NCBI GenBank assembly: GCA_038213435.1
Contig: JBBQTI010000014.1
Span: 18,711-82,710, forward strand
DNA length: 64,000 nucleotides
Source of the DNA: PALSA-610 sp038213435
Lineage (GTDB): Bacteria; Actinomycetota; Acidimicrobiia; IMCC26256; PALSA-610
Reading direction: 5' to 3'
Part shown: positions 26,044 to 33,279 of the stretch, piece by piece
Layout: the number at the start of each line of letters is the position of its first letter
How positions within the stretch are numbered: the stretch's first letter is position 1
The notes under the pieces: generated by a model
Seen by the model: the letters and a program-made list of their open reading frames with translations, nothing else
What the model was told of the DNA's origin: nothing
Database searches by the model: none
Made by a program: the position numbers and the translations under genes

Positions 26044-26724
26044 TCAGTTACTCCTCGCGACCTGATCGATGAAGCTGTCGACCAGCTGGCGGTTGGCGTC
26101 GTTGTCGAGGTTGCGCTCGACGATCCGGCTCGCCAGATCGATCGAGAGCGCGGCGACGTCGGTGCGAAGCTGCGCGATCGCCTGATTGCGCTGGTTGGCG
26201 ATGTCGGCCTGGGCGCGCGCCCGGGTGTCGTTCGCCTCCTGCTCGGCGCGGGCGACGAGATCGGCCCGAACCGTCTCGGCCGCCTGTCGTGCCTCCTCGA
26301 TGAGCCGTCCGGCTTCGTTCTTGGCGTCGGCGATCTGCGCGAGGTACTGCGCCTTCTCCGCGTCCGCCTCGGCCCGGGCCTTCTCCGCCGCCTCGAGGTC
26401 GTTGCGGATGCGGTCCTCGCGTGCCTTCTCCATGTTCTTCACGGCCGGCACGCCGAACTTCCACATCGCGACGAGCAGCACCAGGAACGCGGCCGAACCC
26501 CAGAGGATCTCGTTGACGCCCGGAAGCAACGGCGACGGCGCCTTCTGGCAGTCGTCGGGCACGAAGTCGCCACCCTTGACGGCCTTCTCGAAGCACTGCT
26601 TCCCCGCCTCGTGCGTGAACGTCGGCTCCGTGCCGGTCTCGGCCGCGTACGCGGGCGCGGCCACGACGAACACGGCCACCGCGATGCCGAGCACCGCGAT
26701 CAGTGCGCGAATGCGCTTTCGCAC
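26044..26724 (-). CDS. atpF: ATP synthase Fo subunit b with signal-like N-terminus
   Basis: 226 aa. Residues 1-27 look like a cleavable signal peptide (basic MRKR, hydrophobic core, AYA before AET). A 45-residue extracytoplasmic-like stretch follows with two cysteines, C44 and C59. The usual single membrane helix is at about 73-88 (LWGSAAFLVLLVAMWKFG), then a long charged coiled coil that dimerises and binds delta. A normal b subunit begins at the membrane helix, so this one carries about 70 extra residues. Ten bases after atpE. Confidence 0.92.
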   Translation of the reverse strand: MRKRIRALIAVLGIAVAVFVVAAPAYAAETGTEPTFTHEAGKQCFEKAVKGGDFVPDDCQKAPSPLLPGVNEILWGSAAFLVLLVAMWKFGVPAVKNMEKAREDRIRNDLEAAEKARAEADAEKAQYLAQIADAKNEAGRLIEEARQAAETVRADLVARAEQEANDTRARAQADIANQRNQAIAQLRTDVAALSIDLASRIVERNLDNDANRQLVDSFIDQVARSN

Positions 26725-26734
26725 CTTTGCCCCC

Positions 26735-26998
26735 TCAGCCGGAGATGATGAACGCGAGGACGAAACCGAACAGCGCGAGCGCCTCGGTGAACGCGATCCC
26801 GAGGAACATCGTCGTGCGCACCGTGCCGGCCGACTCGGGCTGACGCGCCATGGCGGTGATCGCGTTACCGACCACCAGACCGATGCCGATGCCGGGGCCG
26901 ATGGCGGCGCCGCCGTAGACGATGCCTCGACCGATCGCGGTCAACCCCTTGGTGGGGTCGGCGGCCGCCTGGGCGAGGAGGAGATGGAGCAGAGCCAC
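26735..26998 (-). CDS. atpE: ATP synthase Fo subunit c
   Basis: 87 aa hairpin of two membrane helices. Gly-rich first helix GPGIGIG, polar loop ARQPE, and the ion-carrying carboxylate Glu72 in GIAFTEALALFGF. The flanking residues lack the Gln/Ser-Thr set of Na+-type rings, so protons are the expected coupling ion. The sequence is the target site class of diarylquinolines in mycobacteria, but sensitivity cannot be predicted here. Confidence 0.95.
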   Translation of the reverse strand: MALLHLLLAQAAADPTKGLTAIGRGIVYGGAAIGPGIGIGLVVGNAITAMARQPESAGTVRTTMFLGIAFTEALALFGFVLAFIISG

Positions 26999-27013
26999 TG
27001 GGTTCTCCTTGTT

Positions 27014-27051
27014 TTCTGGTCAGTGCGAGGGGTTCTGGTCAGTGCGAGGGG
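27014..27051. repeat. 19-bp perfect tandem duplication at the 3' end of atpB
   Basis: TTCTGGTCAGTGCGAGGGG is present twice head-to-tail, 27014-27032 and 27033-27051. The right copy covers the last codons and stop of atpB; the left copy repeats them after the stop. Looks like a recent slip or unequal duplication that left the protein unchanged. Confidence 0.9.
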
Positions 27052-27806
27052 TGCATGGAGCTGTCGATGTACACGGCAGTCAGGATCGTGAAGATGAAGG
27101 CCTGTAGGAAGCTGACGAGGATCTCGAAGCCCGTCATCGCGACCAGCAGCGCGAACGAGAACGGCATGATCACCACGGTCGGCTTGAGCGCGAAGAGCGC
27201 GGCCGACAGCGCGGCGAAGGTCACGAGGATGAGGTGACCGGCGAGCATGTTGGCGAAGAGCCGGACCATCAGCGAGAACGGCCGCACGATGAACGTCGAG
27301 ACGAGCTCGATGATCATGACCAGTGGCAGGATCGCTTTCGGTACGCCGGGCGGAACGACCGAGTTCTTCAAGTAGTGCAACGGACCCTGCTTCACCACAC
27401 CGACGATGTTGTAGATGAGCCAGGTCAGCAGGGCGAGCGTGAGCGGCATTCCGAAACGCGCGTTGGCGGGGAACTGCACGCCCGGAAGGATCTCGGTGAT
27501 GTTGCTGAAGAAGATGAAGAAGAACAGTGCCGTCAAGTACGGCAGGTAACGCAGTCCGTCGGTCCCCATCGTCTGCATGATGATCTGGTTGCGGACGAAG
27601 CCGACACCCGACTCCGCGGTGTTCTGCAGCAGGCCGGAGGGAACGAGCGCTTCCTTGCGGCGGGTACCGAGTGCGAACACGAGGATGGTCGCGAGCGTCG
27701 CGAACAGGTAAATGGCCGCGGTCTTGTTGAACCCGAGCGGACCGCTTCCCCAGATCGTGACGTGGCTGATCGGCGGTACGTCGACCGCGAGCTGGAGGGC
27801 GTTCAT
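27039..27806 (-). CDS. atpB: ATP synthase Fo subunit a
   Basis: 255 aa, five to six membrane helices. The essential half-channel Arg is in LMVRLFANMLAGHLIL, and the C-terminal GFEILVSFLQAFIFTILTAVY is typical. ATG 27806 overlaps the atpI stop (ATGA). Forms the proton half-channels with the c ring. The final residues SMHPSH lie in the duplicated 19-bp unit. Confidence 0.95.
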   Translation of the reverse strand: MNALQLAVDVPPISHVTIWGSGPLGFNKTAAIYLFATLATILVFALGTRRKEALVPSGLLQNTAESGVGFVRNQIIMQTMGTDGLRYLPYLTALFFFIFFSNITEILPGVQFPANARFGMPLTLALLTWLIYNIVGVVKQGPLHYLKNSVVPPGVPKAILPLVMIIELVSTFIVRPFSLMVRLFANMLAGHLILVTFAALSAALFALKPTVVIMPFSFALLVAMTGFEILVSFLQAFIFTILTAVYIDSSMHPSH

Positions 27807-28246
27807 TGGTCTCCGGACGTTCCGGGCCGCGCCGGCTTCAATCCCGGTGCGGCGAGCGTGAGACTCACGTACTTCATTTCCCAGACGAGCAATCCCAGAT
27901 GGGTGCCGACGATGGCGAAACCGAGCGTCGGCAGATCGATCCAGGGTTGGTGGCGCAACAATACGAGTGCGACGAGGATCACGGCGAGGCGGACGATGTA
28001 GCCACCGAGCGCGGCGGCGCCGATTGCCGTCGGGCCACTCTTCGCCGCGCGCGTCATGATCGCCGCCGCCGCGAGGAAGTTCACCAGCACGATGCCGAGC
28101 GCGATGGCCGCGCTGGCGGCGCCGTCCCAGCCGCGGATGAGACCTGCGCCGAGCACGATCACGGGCGCGACCATGAGGCCGCGACGGACGATGTCGAGTG
28201 CGACCTCGCGCTCGACGAGCGGGGCTAGCGGCTCTTGTGCAGCCAC
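27803..28246 (-). CDS. atpI: ATP synthase subunit I-like membrane protein
   Basis: 147 aa with four hydrophobic segments (ALDIVRRGLMVAPVIVLGAG, ASAAIALGIVLVNFLAAAAI, AALGGYIVRLAVILVALVLL and LGFAIVGTHLGLLVWEM). Position directly before atpB and the four-helix layout match AtpI/subunit I, a c-ring assembly helper. GTG 28246 is chosen because of the strong GAGGAGGGGA ribosome site just upstream; it overlaps atpZ by 22 bases. The sequence itself is weakly conserved, so the name rests partly on position. Confidence 0.78.
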   Translation of the reverse strand: MAAQEPLAPLVEREVALDIVRRGLMVAPVIVLGAGLIRGWDGAASAAIALGIVLVNFLAAAAIMTRAAKSGPTAIGAAALGGYIVRLAVILVALVLLRHQPWIDLPTLGFAIVGTHLGLLVWEMKYVSLTLAAPGLKPARPGTSGDQ

Positions 28247-28563
28247 GGCTTCCCCTCCTCGTCGCGCTCGATCTGCGCCAGATAGGTGTAATAGGCCCGC
28301 ACGCCGAGCCCGATCACGGCGAGCAGCCCGAGAACCACGGTGAACAGCGGACGGGTCCCGACCCGGCCGTCGATCCAGAGGCCGAGCAGCACGAACAGCA
28401 CGGTCGTGACAACGAGCTCGACCGCATGTGACAGCGCGTTCGAGAACCCGTGCCACGTGTCTCGCTGGTCGCGACGCTCCCCTGCCGGAACCACGCCGAA
28501 GCCCCTTCCGGACCACCAGCCGCTGCCCCCGCCACCGTCGCCGGAGGGCGCTTGTGAATCCAT
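28225..28563 (-). CDS. AtpZ/AtpI-family small membrane protein
   Basis: 112 aa. A Gly-rich soluble N-terminus, then two membrane helices (ELVVTTVLFVLLGLWIDGRV and TVVLGLLAVIGLGVRAYYTY). The GLWIDGR and final YYTYL match AtpZ-like proteins found at the head of ATP synthase operons. ATG 28563 is preferred over an in-frame TTG at 28569 because the latter lies within the -10 promoter element. If so, the mRNA is essentially leaderless. A later internal start is possible. Confidence 0.75.
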   Translation of the reverse strand: MDSQAPSGDGGGGSGWWSGRGFGVVPAGERRDQRDTWHGFSNALSHAVELVVTTVLFVLLGLWIDGRVGTRPLFTVVLGLLAVIGLGVRAYYTYLAQIERDEEGKPWLHKSR

Positions 28564-28567
28564 TCCC

Positions 28568-28597
28568 AATCTATGGGCGACGTCAAGAAAGAGTCAA
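28568..28597 (-). promoter_or_regulatory. Promoter of the ATP synthase operon
   Basis: On the minus strand TTGACT (28592-28597) and TAGATT (28568-28573) are separated by 18 bases, close to the housekeeping sigma consensus and by far the best promoter seen in the window. The ATG of the first gene follows four bases after the -10, implying a leaderless or near-leaderless transcript. Confidence 0.7.
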
Positions 28598-28614
28598 ACC
28601 GGAGCACAATTACG

Positions 28615-28661
28615 GGTCGACTCCACGCTCCGCTCCCCTCCGGTCGCTGCGCTGTCGTCTC
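28615..28661 (-). repeat. 47-bp dispersed repeat, copy A
   Basis: Begins two bases after the wecA stop, 17 bases upstream of the atp -35. The minus-strand sequence matches copy B (37448-37494, plus strand) at 46 of 47 positions, the one difference being C/A. GC-rich and without clear hairpin potential. Confidence 0.85.
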
Positions 28662-28663
28662 CC

Positions 28664-29863
28664 TCATGCCCTCTGGCGGCGGTGCTCGGCGAGGTCGACG
28701 ACGTCCTCGCCCGGATCGCCCGTCGGGTGGCGAGCCCGTTCCTGGCGCTCCCGGCGAGACCTGATGCCCGGGTGGAACCACGCGAGCAGCAAAAGGGCGA
28801 GCGCGGCGACGAGGAAGGGCACCAGCGCGTTGCTTCCGCCGTCGGGGAAATACGTCGGCACGAGCGCGACGCCCGACAGCAATGCTGTCCACGCCCACAG
28901 GATCGCGACCGTCCGGCGGGGCCCGTGGCCGAGCCGCATGAGCCGGTGGTGCAGGTGACCGGCGTCGGCCTGGTGCCACCTCTGGCGGTGGATGGTGCGC
29001 CGGAGGAAGGAAAAGACCGTGTCGAGGATCGGCACGCCCAGGATCAGGACCGGGATCAGCAGCGGCCCGAAGAAGAAGAACGTGTTTCCGGAGAACGCGT
29101 GATCGGTGCGTCCGCCGATGGTGATGGTCGGAACCGCGAGCAACACGCCCAAGAACAAAGCGCCCGCGTCTCCCATCATGATCTTCGACGGATGCCAGTT
29201 GAAGGGGAGGAAGCCCAGGCACACACCGACCGCGATGATCGCGACGAGCGGTCCGATGTTCGTTCCGTCGATGTAGTTCTGCTTGAACAACCGGTCGGCG
29301 AACAAGAAGAGGGCACCACCGCCGATCGCGACGATGCCGACGGCCAATCCGTCGATCCCGTCGATCAGGTTGACCGCGTTCGTCATCAACACGACCCACA
29401 GCGCGGTCACGAGCGGCGCGAACTGCGAGCCGAGCACGACGGTGTCGGTGTGGAAGAGATTGAACGGCATTCGGAAGTACAACATCACGACGCCGTAGAA
29501 ACCGAGCAGGCTCGCGGCGACCACTTGGCCGGCGACCTTGGCGGGCGGCGACACGTCGATGAGATCGTCCAGCCCACCAACGACGAACATCACGCCCGCA
29601 CCGAGGATGAGCCCGAACGGCTCGGAGCTCGACTGGAACATCTCGTGGAACTGCGCCATGTGCGAGGCGACGGCCATCGCCGCCAGGAAGCCGACGAACA
29701 TCGCAGTCCCACCGAGAGTCGGGGTGGGACGTATGTGCACGTGTCGCGCGTCCGACGACGGCGTAACCACCGCGCCGAATCGGATCGCGAGGATCCGGAC
29801 AAACGGCGTCAAGAGCAGCGTCGTGCCGAGGGCGACGGCGAGGACGACCGCGTAACCCTTCAC
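28664..29863 (-). CDS. WecA/TagO-like undecaprenyl-phosphate HexNAc-1-phosphate transferase
   Basis: 399 aa polytopic membrane enzyme of the MraY/WecA family. Conserved cytoplasmic motifs are all present: GGLDDLIDVSP (DDxxD), NAVNLIDGIDGLA, GDAGALFLG and the C-terminal HQADAGHLHHRL, the WecA-type His motif rather than that of MraY. It joins a HexNAc-1-P to undecaprenyl phosphate to begin an envelope polysaccharide. The C-terminal tail is Arg-rich. Position next to the atp operon and glyA is typical for actinobacteria (mycobacterial wecA). Confidence 0.9.
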   Translation of the reverse strand: MKGYAVVLAVALGTTLLLTPFVRILAIRFGAVVTPSSDARHVHIRPTPTLGGTAMFVGFLAAMAVASHMAQFHEMFQSSSEPFGLILGAGVMFVVGGLDDLIDVSPPAKVAGQVVAASLLGFYGVVMLYFRMPFNLFHTDTVVLGSQFAPLVTALWVVLMTNAVNLIDGIDGLAVGIVAIGGGALFLFADRLFKQNYIDGTNIGPLVAIIAVGVCLGFLPFNWHPSKIMMGDAGALFLGVLLAVPTITIGGRTDHAFSGNTFFFFGPLLIPVLILGVPILDTVFSFLRRTIHRQRWHQADAGHLHHRLMRLGHGPRRTVAILWAWTALLSGVALVPTYFPDGGSNALVPFLVAALALLLLAWFHPGIRSRRERQERARHPTGDPGEDVVDLAEHRRQRA

Positions 29864-29887
29864 GGTGTTACTCGCTCACTCGCAAAA

Positions 29888-31135
29888 TCACGCGCCTTCG
29901 GGGTACGGAGTGAACTTCGAGCACAGACGGTTGGCCTGCTCGCGCACATCGGCGGCAGCACCGTCGTCATCGACGGCTCGCAGCGCGTGGCCGATCAGCG
30001 CGGCGATCTCGTGCATCTGATCGGGCCCCATTCCGGCCGTCGTGCACGAGGCCGAACCGAGCCGCAGGCCGCTCGTGACGAAGGGCTTCTCGGGATCGTT
30101 CGGGATCGCGTTCTTGTTGCACGTGATCCCGGCGCGGTCGAGCGCCTCCTGCGCGACCTTTCCCGTCACGCCGAACGGGCGGAGGTCGACGAGCATCAGG
30201 TGATTGTCGGTGCCGCCGGACACGATGCGGAACCCTTCTGCGGCCAATCCGGCCGCGAGCGCCTGGGCATTCTTGACGACGTCGGCCGCGTACTGACGGA
30301 ACTCGGGCGCGCTCGCTTCGCGGAACGCGACGGCCTTCGCCGCAACGACGTGCATCAGGGGACCACCCTGCAACCCGGGGAACACCGCCTTGTCGATCCC
30401 GAGTGCGTAGTCGCGGCTGGAGAGGATCGCCCCGGACCGCGGCCCGCGCAGGGTCTTGTGGGTCGTGAGCGTAACGACGTCGGCCATCGGCACCGGCGAC
30501 GGATGCGCGCCGCCGGCTACGAGACCCGCGATATGGGCGGCGTCGACGAGGAGGAGCGCGCCCACGTCGTCAGCGATGGCCCGGAATGCTTCGAAGTCGA
30601 TGATCCGCGGGTAGGCCGTGGCACCCGCGATGATCATCCGCGGGCTCTCGCGCACGGCCAGGTCGTGGATCGAATCGTAATCGAGCACTTCGGTGTCGTC
30701 ATCGACGCCGTACGCGACGAAGTCGTACATCCGGCCGCTGAAGTTGACCGGAGAGCCGTGCGTGAGGTGACCGCCCTGGTCGAGGCGCATACCCATCACC
30801 TTGTCGCCGGGCTCGAGCAGGGCCATGTACGCGGCTTGGTTCGCGTTCGCACCCGAGTGCGGCTGCACGTTCGCGTGTTGCGCCCCGAAGAGCGCGCACG
30901 CCCGGTCGCGAGCGAGGTTCTCGGCCTCGTCGACGACGAGGTTGCCGCCGTAGTAGCGCTTCGCGGGGTAGCCCTCCGAATATTTGTTCGTGAGCACCGA
31001 ACCCTGGGCCTCGAGCACCGCGCGCGACGTGAAGTTCTCGGATGCGATGAGCTGGATCGTCGTGTTCTGGCGTTCGAGCTCGCGCCGGATGATGTCGGCG
31101 ACCTCGGGGTCGGTGTGCTCCAGGGGTGACGTCAT
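29888..31135 (-). CDS. glyA: Serine hydroxymethyltransferase
   Basis: 415 aa PLP enzyme, full length. Starts with ADIIRRELERQNTTIQLIASENF, a family-invariant region, then KYSEGYPAKRYYGG, and the PLP lysine in VTLTTHKTLRGPR. Interconverts serine and glycine with tetrahydrofolate and supplies one-carbon units. ATG 31135 overlaps the rpiB stop (ATGA). Confidence 0.95.
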   Translation of the reverse strand: MTSPLEHTDPEVADIIRRELERQNTTIQLIASENFTSRAVLEAQGSVLTNKYSEGYPAKRYYGGNLVVDEAENLARDRACALFGAQHANVQPHSGANANQAAYMALLEPGDKVMGMRLDQGGHLTHGSPVNFSGRMYDFVAYGVDDDTEVLDYDSIHDLAVRESPRMIIAGATAYPRIIDFEAFRAIADDVGALLLVDAAHIAGLVAGGAHPSPVPMADVVTLTTHKTLRGPRSGAILSSRDYALGIDKAVFPGLQGGPLMHVVAAKAVAFREASAPEFRQYAADVVKNAQALAAGLAAEGFRIVSGGTDNHLMLVDLRPFGVTGKVAQEALDRAGITCNKNAIPNDPEKPFVTSGLRLGSASCTTAGMGPDQMHEIAALIGHALRAVDDDGAAADVREQANRLCSKFTPYPEGA

Positions 31136-31584
31136 CGATCGGCCTCGTCGGTCTCGATGGCGGCGATCTCCGCAATGCGGCGAACGTGTCGCCCGCCGTC
31201 GAAGGGCGTCGAGAGGAAGATGTGCGCGATCTCGTCGGCGAGCTCCGAGGCGACGATCCGGGCGCCGATCGACAACACGTTCGCGTCGTTGTGTGCGCGG
31301 GCCATGCGGGCGGTGTACATGTCGTTGCAGAGCGCGGCGCGAACGCCGCGAACCTTGTTGGCCGAGATCTGCTCCCCCTGCCCACTGCCGCCGAGGACGA
31401 TACCGACCTCGGCGTCGCCGCGCGTCACGGCCCGGCCGACGGCCGCGCAATAGATCGGGTAGTCGACGGGGTCCTCGGAGTGCGTCCCGAGATCGTCGAC
31501 GTCATGGCGCCACTCCTTCAACACTCCGAGCAGGTGCTGCTTCAGCGGGTAGCCGGCGTGGTCACCACCGATCGCAATACGCAC
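31132..31584 (-). CDS. rpiB: Ribose-5-phosphate isomerase B
   Basis: 150 aa. RpiB/LacAB fold: GGDHAGYPLKQHLL at the start, the Cys base in DYPIYCAAVGRAV, the loop GSGQGEQISANKVRGVRAAL and the His in MARAHNDANVLSIGAR. Converts ribose 5-phosphate to ribulose 5-phosphate in the pentose phosphate pathway. Leads the rpiB-glyA unit; divergent from the nuclease-like pair with 108 bases between. Confidence 0.93.
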   Translation of the reverse strand: MRIAIGGDHAGYPLKQHLLGVLKEWRHDVDDLGTHSEDPVDYPIYCAAVGRAVTRGDAEVGIVLGGSGQGEQISANKVRGVRAALCNDMYTARMARAHNDANVLSIGARIVASELADEIAHIFLSTPFDGGRHVRRIAEIAAIETDEADR

Positions 31585-31679
31585 CCGGCGAGTGTATCCA
31601 GGGCCCTTCGGGCCCGATGCTTATGGGTCGGTCGCACCGGCTCCGCTGCCGCTCCCGCTCTTCGGTCACACGTCACATG

Positions 31680-31685
31680 TAGCGT
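31680..31685 (+). promoter_or_regulatory. Probable -10 element, leaderless start of the nuclease-like pair
   Basis: TAGCGT followed by seven bases and then the GTG start at 31693, the spacing expected for a leaderless transcript. No clear -35. It supports GTG 31693 over the open frame upstream. Confidence 0.4.
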
Positions 31686-31692
31686 CATCTGG

Positions 31693-32397
31693 GTGGACGA
31701 CGAGGAGATGCCGCGGATCACGCCCGCGCACCTGCGCCGCGGCGACGACATGTGCCGGCGTCGGCTCGCGCGTGAGGTGCACAGCGGGAAGCGGAACGTG
31801 AACCAGATCGCCAACATGCGGTTCGCGGTGTCGAACCGCATCGAAGAAGACGCGCGCCTCGCGCAATCGGAGCTCGGACCGCCTCGAGCCGAAGCGTTCG
31901 TCGAACCCCACGAGCTCGAACCGGAGCAGCGAGCGCTGTACCGTGCCGCGACACGCGGCTATCTCTATGCATTCGGTGATACCAGCGCGCAGATCGCCCG
32001 CCTCGACTTCCGCACCGCGCTCCCCGACCTCGGCGTGGAGTTGTCATCGAACCTCGGGCTCGCGGCCGAGCTCGCCGACGGCGGCCGGGAGTTGCGCAAG
32101 ATCCTCGTCGGAGCCCAGCGATCGGCGCGCCTCGTCGATCCGGTCGAAACACGCGTCGCGCTCGTGCGAACCGAGGAGTGGGCACCGGTACAGCTCGACA
32201 TCGTCGTCGTGGACGTGATCGAACAACGCAGTGCCAAGCACACGCCCGACCTGGAAGCCGACCGTGCCGAAGCACGCGAATGGATCGGAGATCGAGTCGA
32301 ACGCGTCCTCGAGCTCGCATCCGATCCGCGGCCGCGAGCCGGTCGCGACTGCCAGGGTTGCGGGTTCATTTCGGGCTGCTCGAAGCACCCGGGCTGA
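31693..32397 (+). CDS. Fe-S-cluster PD-(D/E)XK-like protein, active site not evident
   Basis: 234 aa. One N-terminal Cys (C21 in DDMCRRRLA) and a C-terminal C220-x2-C223-x5-C229 triplet reproduce the four-Cys layout of Cas4/AddB-type Fe-S nucleases. The middle (ARLDFRTALP, GVELSSNLGLAAEL, QLDIVVVDVIEQR) looks like the core beta-sheet, but no DxK-type catalytic motif stands out, so it may be a degenerate, structural or DNA-binding partner. GTG 31693 start with a -10 at leaderless distance; ATG 31708 is an alternative. Eight bases before its intact-looking partner. Function unknown. Confidence 0.7.
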   Translation: MDDEEMPRITPAHLRRGDDMCRRRLAREVHSGKRNVNQIANMRFAVSNRIEEDARLAQSELGPPRAEAFVEPHELEPEQRALYRAATRGYLYAFGDTSAQIARLDFRTALPDLGVELSSNLGLAAELADGGRELRKILVGAQRSARLVDPVETRVALVRTEEWAPVQLDIVVVDVIEQRSAKHTPDLEADRAEAREWIGDRVERVLELASDPRPRAGRDCQGCGFISGCSKHPG

Positions 32398-32405
32398 CGC
32401 CGGCG

Positions 32406-33191
32406 ATGCCCGCCAAGCGTCTGCTCTCCGACATCGTCTCGCTCACTCCGAGCAACTACGACGACTTCTCCCGATGCGCGCGCCTGTTCTACTGCACCGC
32501 GCTCCTCGGACTGCCGGCGAGCGATCCGACCCCGTCGACCGACCAGGGTCTGCAGATGCACGACATGCTGCGCAAGATCCATGACGACGGCGAGTGTCAC
32601 GACGATGCACACGTTGCCGACGTACTCGTCGCGCACGGCTTCGACACGCCGGCGTTCCGCGAGATGGTGGCGCGCCACGCGAACCGTTGCCCGTCACGAG
32701 CCGTCGAGAGCTCGGCACACGAGGTCGACCTCGCCCGCTTCCATCGCTTCCCCGTTCCGATGTTCATGGCGACCGCCCGCATCGACGCGGTATGGATCCA
32801 CGACGGATACCTCGATGCGCGCGACTACAAGACCGGGCGGAAGGTCACCGACGCCGTCGCCGACATCCATTCGGCCCATGTGCAGGCGTACGTGTTGGCG
32901 GCACGCGCGCAAGCTCGTGATCTGCGGCTTCGCTTGCGCTACGAGTACCTCCAGCCGGAGGTCGACGAGGATCCGGAGCCGTGGGAGCTCGACGACGAGT
33001 CGCTGGCCACGGTCGAAGAGGAGCTTCGCGCCGCGGTCGAACGCATGTGGGCCCAAGACGAATGGCGGGGCGTCGCCGAGGTCGAAGTGTGCCGCACGTG
33101 CCGGTACCGGTCGATCTGTCGCGACAGTGCCGCGCCGGGCGAACCCGCGTGGCCGGTCCTGAGCACCGATCCCGCCGGCCGCTACTCATAA
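32406..33191 (+). CDS. Fe-S-cluster PD-(D/E)XK nuclease (RecB/Cas4-like)
   Basis: 261 aa. N-terminal SNYDDFSRCARLFY (C24), a RecB-family opening; catalytic core ARIDAVW ... LDARDYKTGRK (D140-Y-K142-T-G), the PD-(D/E)XK/RecB motif; VQAYVLAARA helix with the QxxxY-like element; and C229-x2-C232-x5-C238, completing a predicted [4Fe-4S] site. This is the architecture of Cas4/AddB nuclease domains, with no helicase attached and no CRISPR or cas gene nearby. It likely degrades or trims DNA ends with its upstream partner; substrate not known. Confidence 0.82.
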   Translation: MPAKRLLSDIVSLTPSNYDDFSRCARLFYCTALLGLPASDPTPSTDQGLQMHDMLRKIHDDGECHDDAHVADVLVAHGFDTPAFREMVARHANRCPSRAVESSAHEVDLARFHRFPVPMFMATARIDAVWIHDGYLDARDYKTGRKVTDAVADIHSAHVQAYVLAARAQARDLRLRLRYEYLQPEVDEDPEPWELDDESLATVEEELRAAVERMWAQDEWRGVAEVEVCRTCRYRSICRDSAAPGEPAWPVLSTDPAGRYS

Positions 33192-33279
33192 CCCGCGCGG
33201 GAGCGCCGGCCGGTAGGGTCGCCGGCGTCGACGACGGACGCGCGCCCCCGGGGCGCCGCGACGAGGGGGAGCAGTAGTC

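Noticed and set aside
24028..26748. Very long plus-strand open frame (906 codons) across atpA-atpH-atpF
   Set aside because: Exactly antisense to strongly conserved ATP synthase genes; Arg/Asp/Leu-rich composition typical of GC-rich shadow frames and no ribosome site.
28567..28569. TTG start for the AtpZ-like protein
   Set aside because: It falls inside the -10 promoter hexamer TAGATT, so it would not be in the transcript; ATG 28563 is used instead.
28340..31129. Plus-strand open frame of 929 codons
   Set aside because: Antisense to wecA and glyA, whose motifs are unmistakable; translation is low-complexity His/Arg/Asp.
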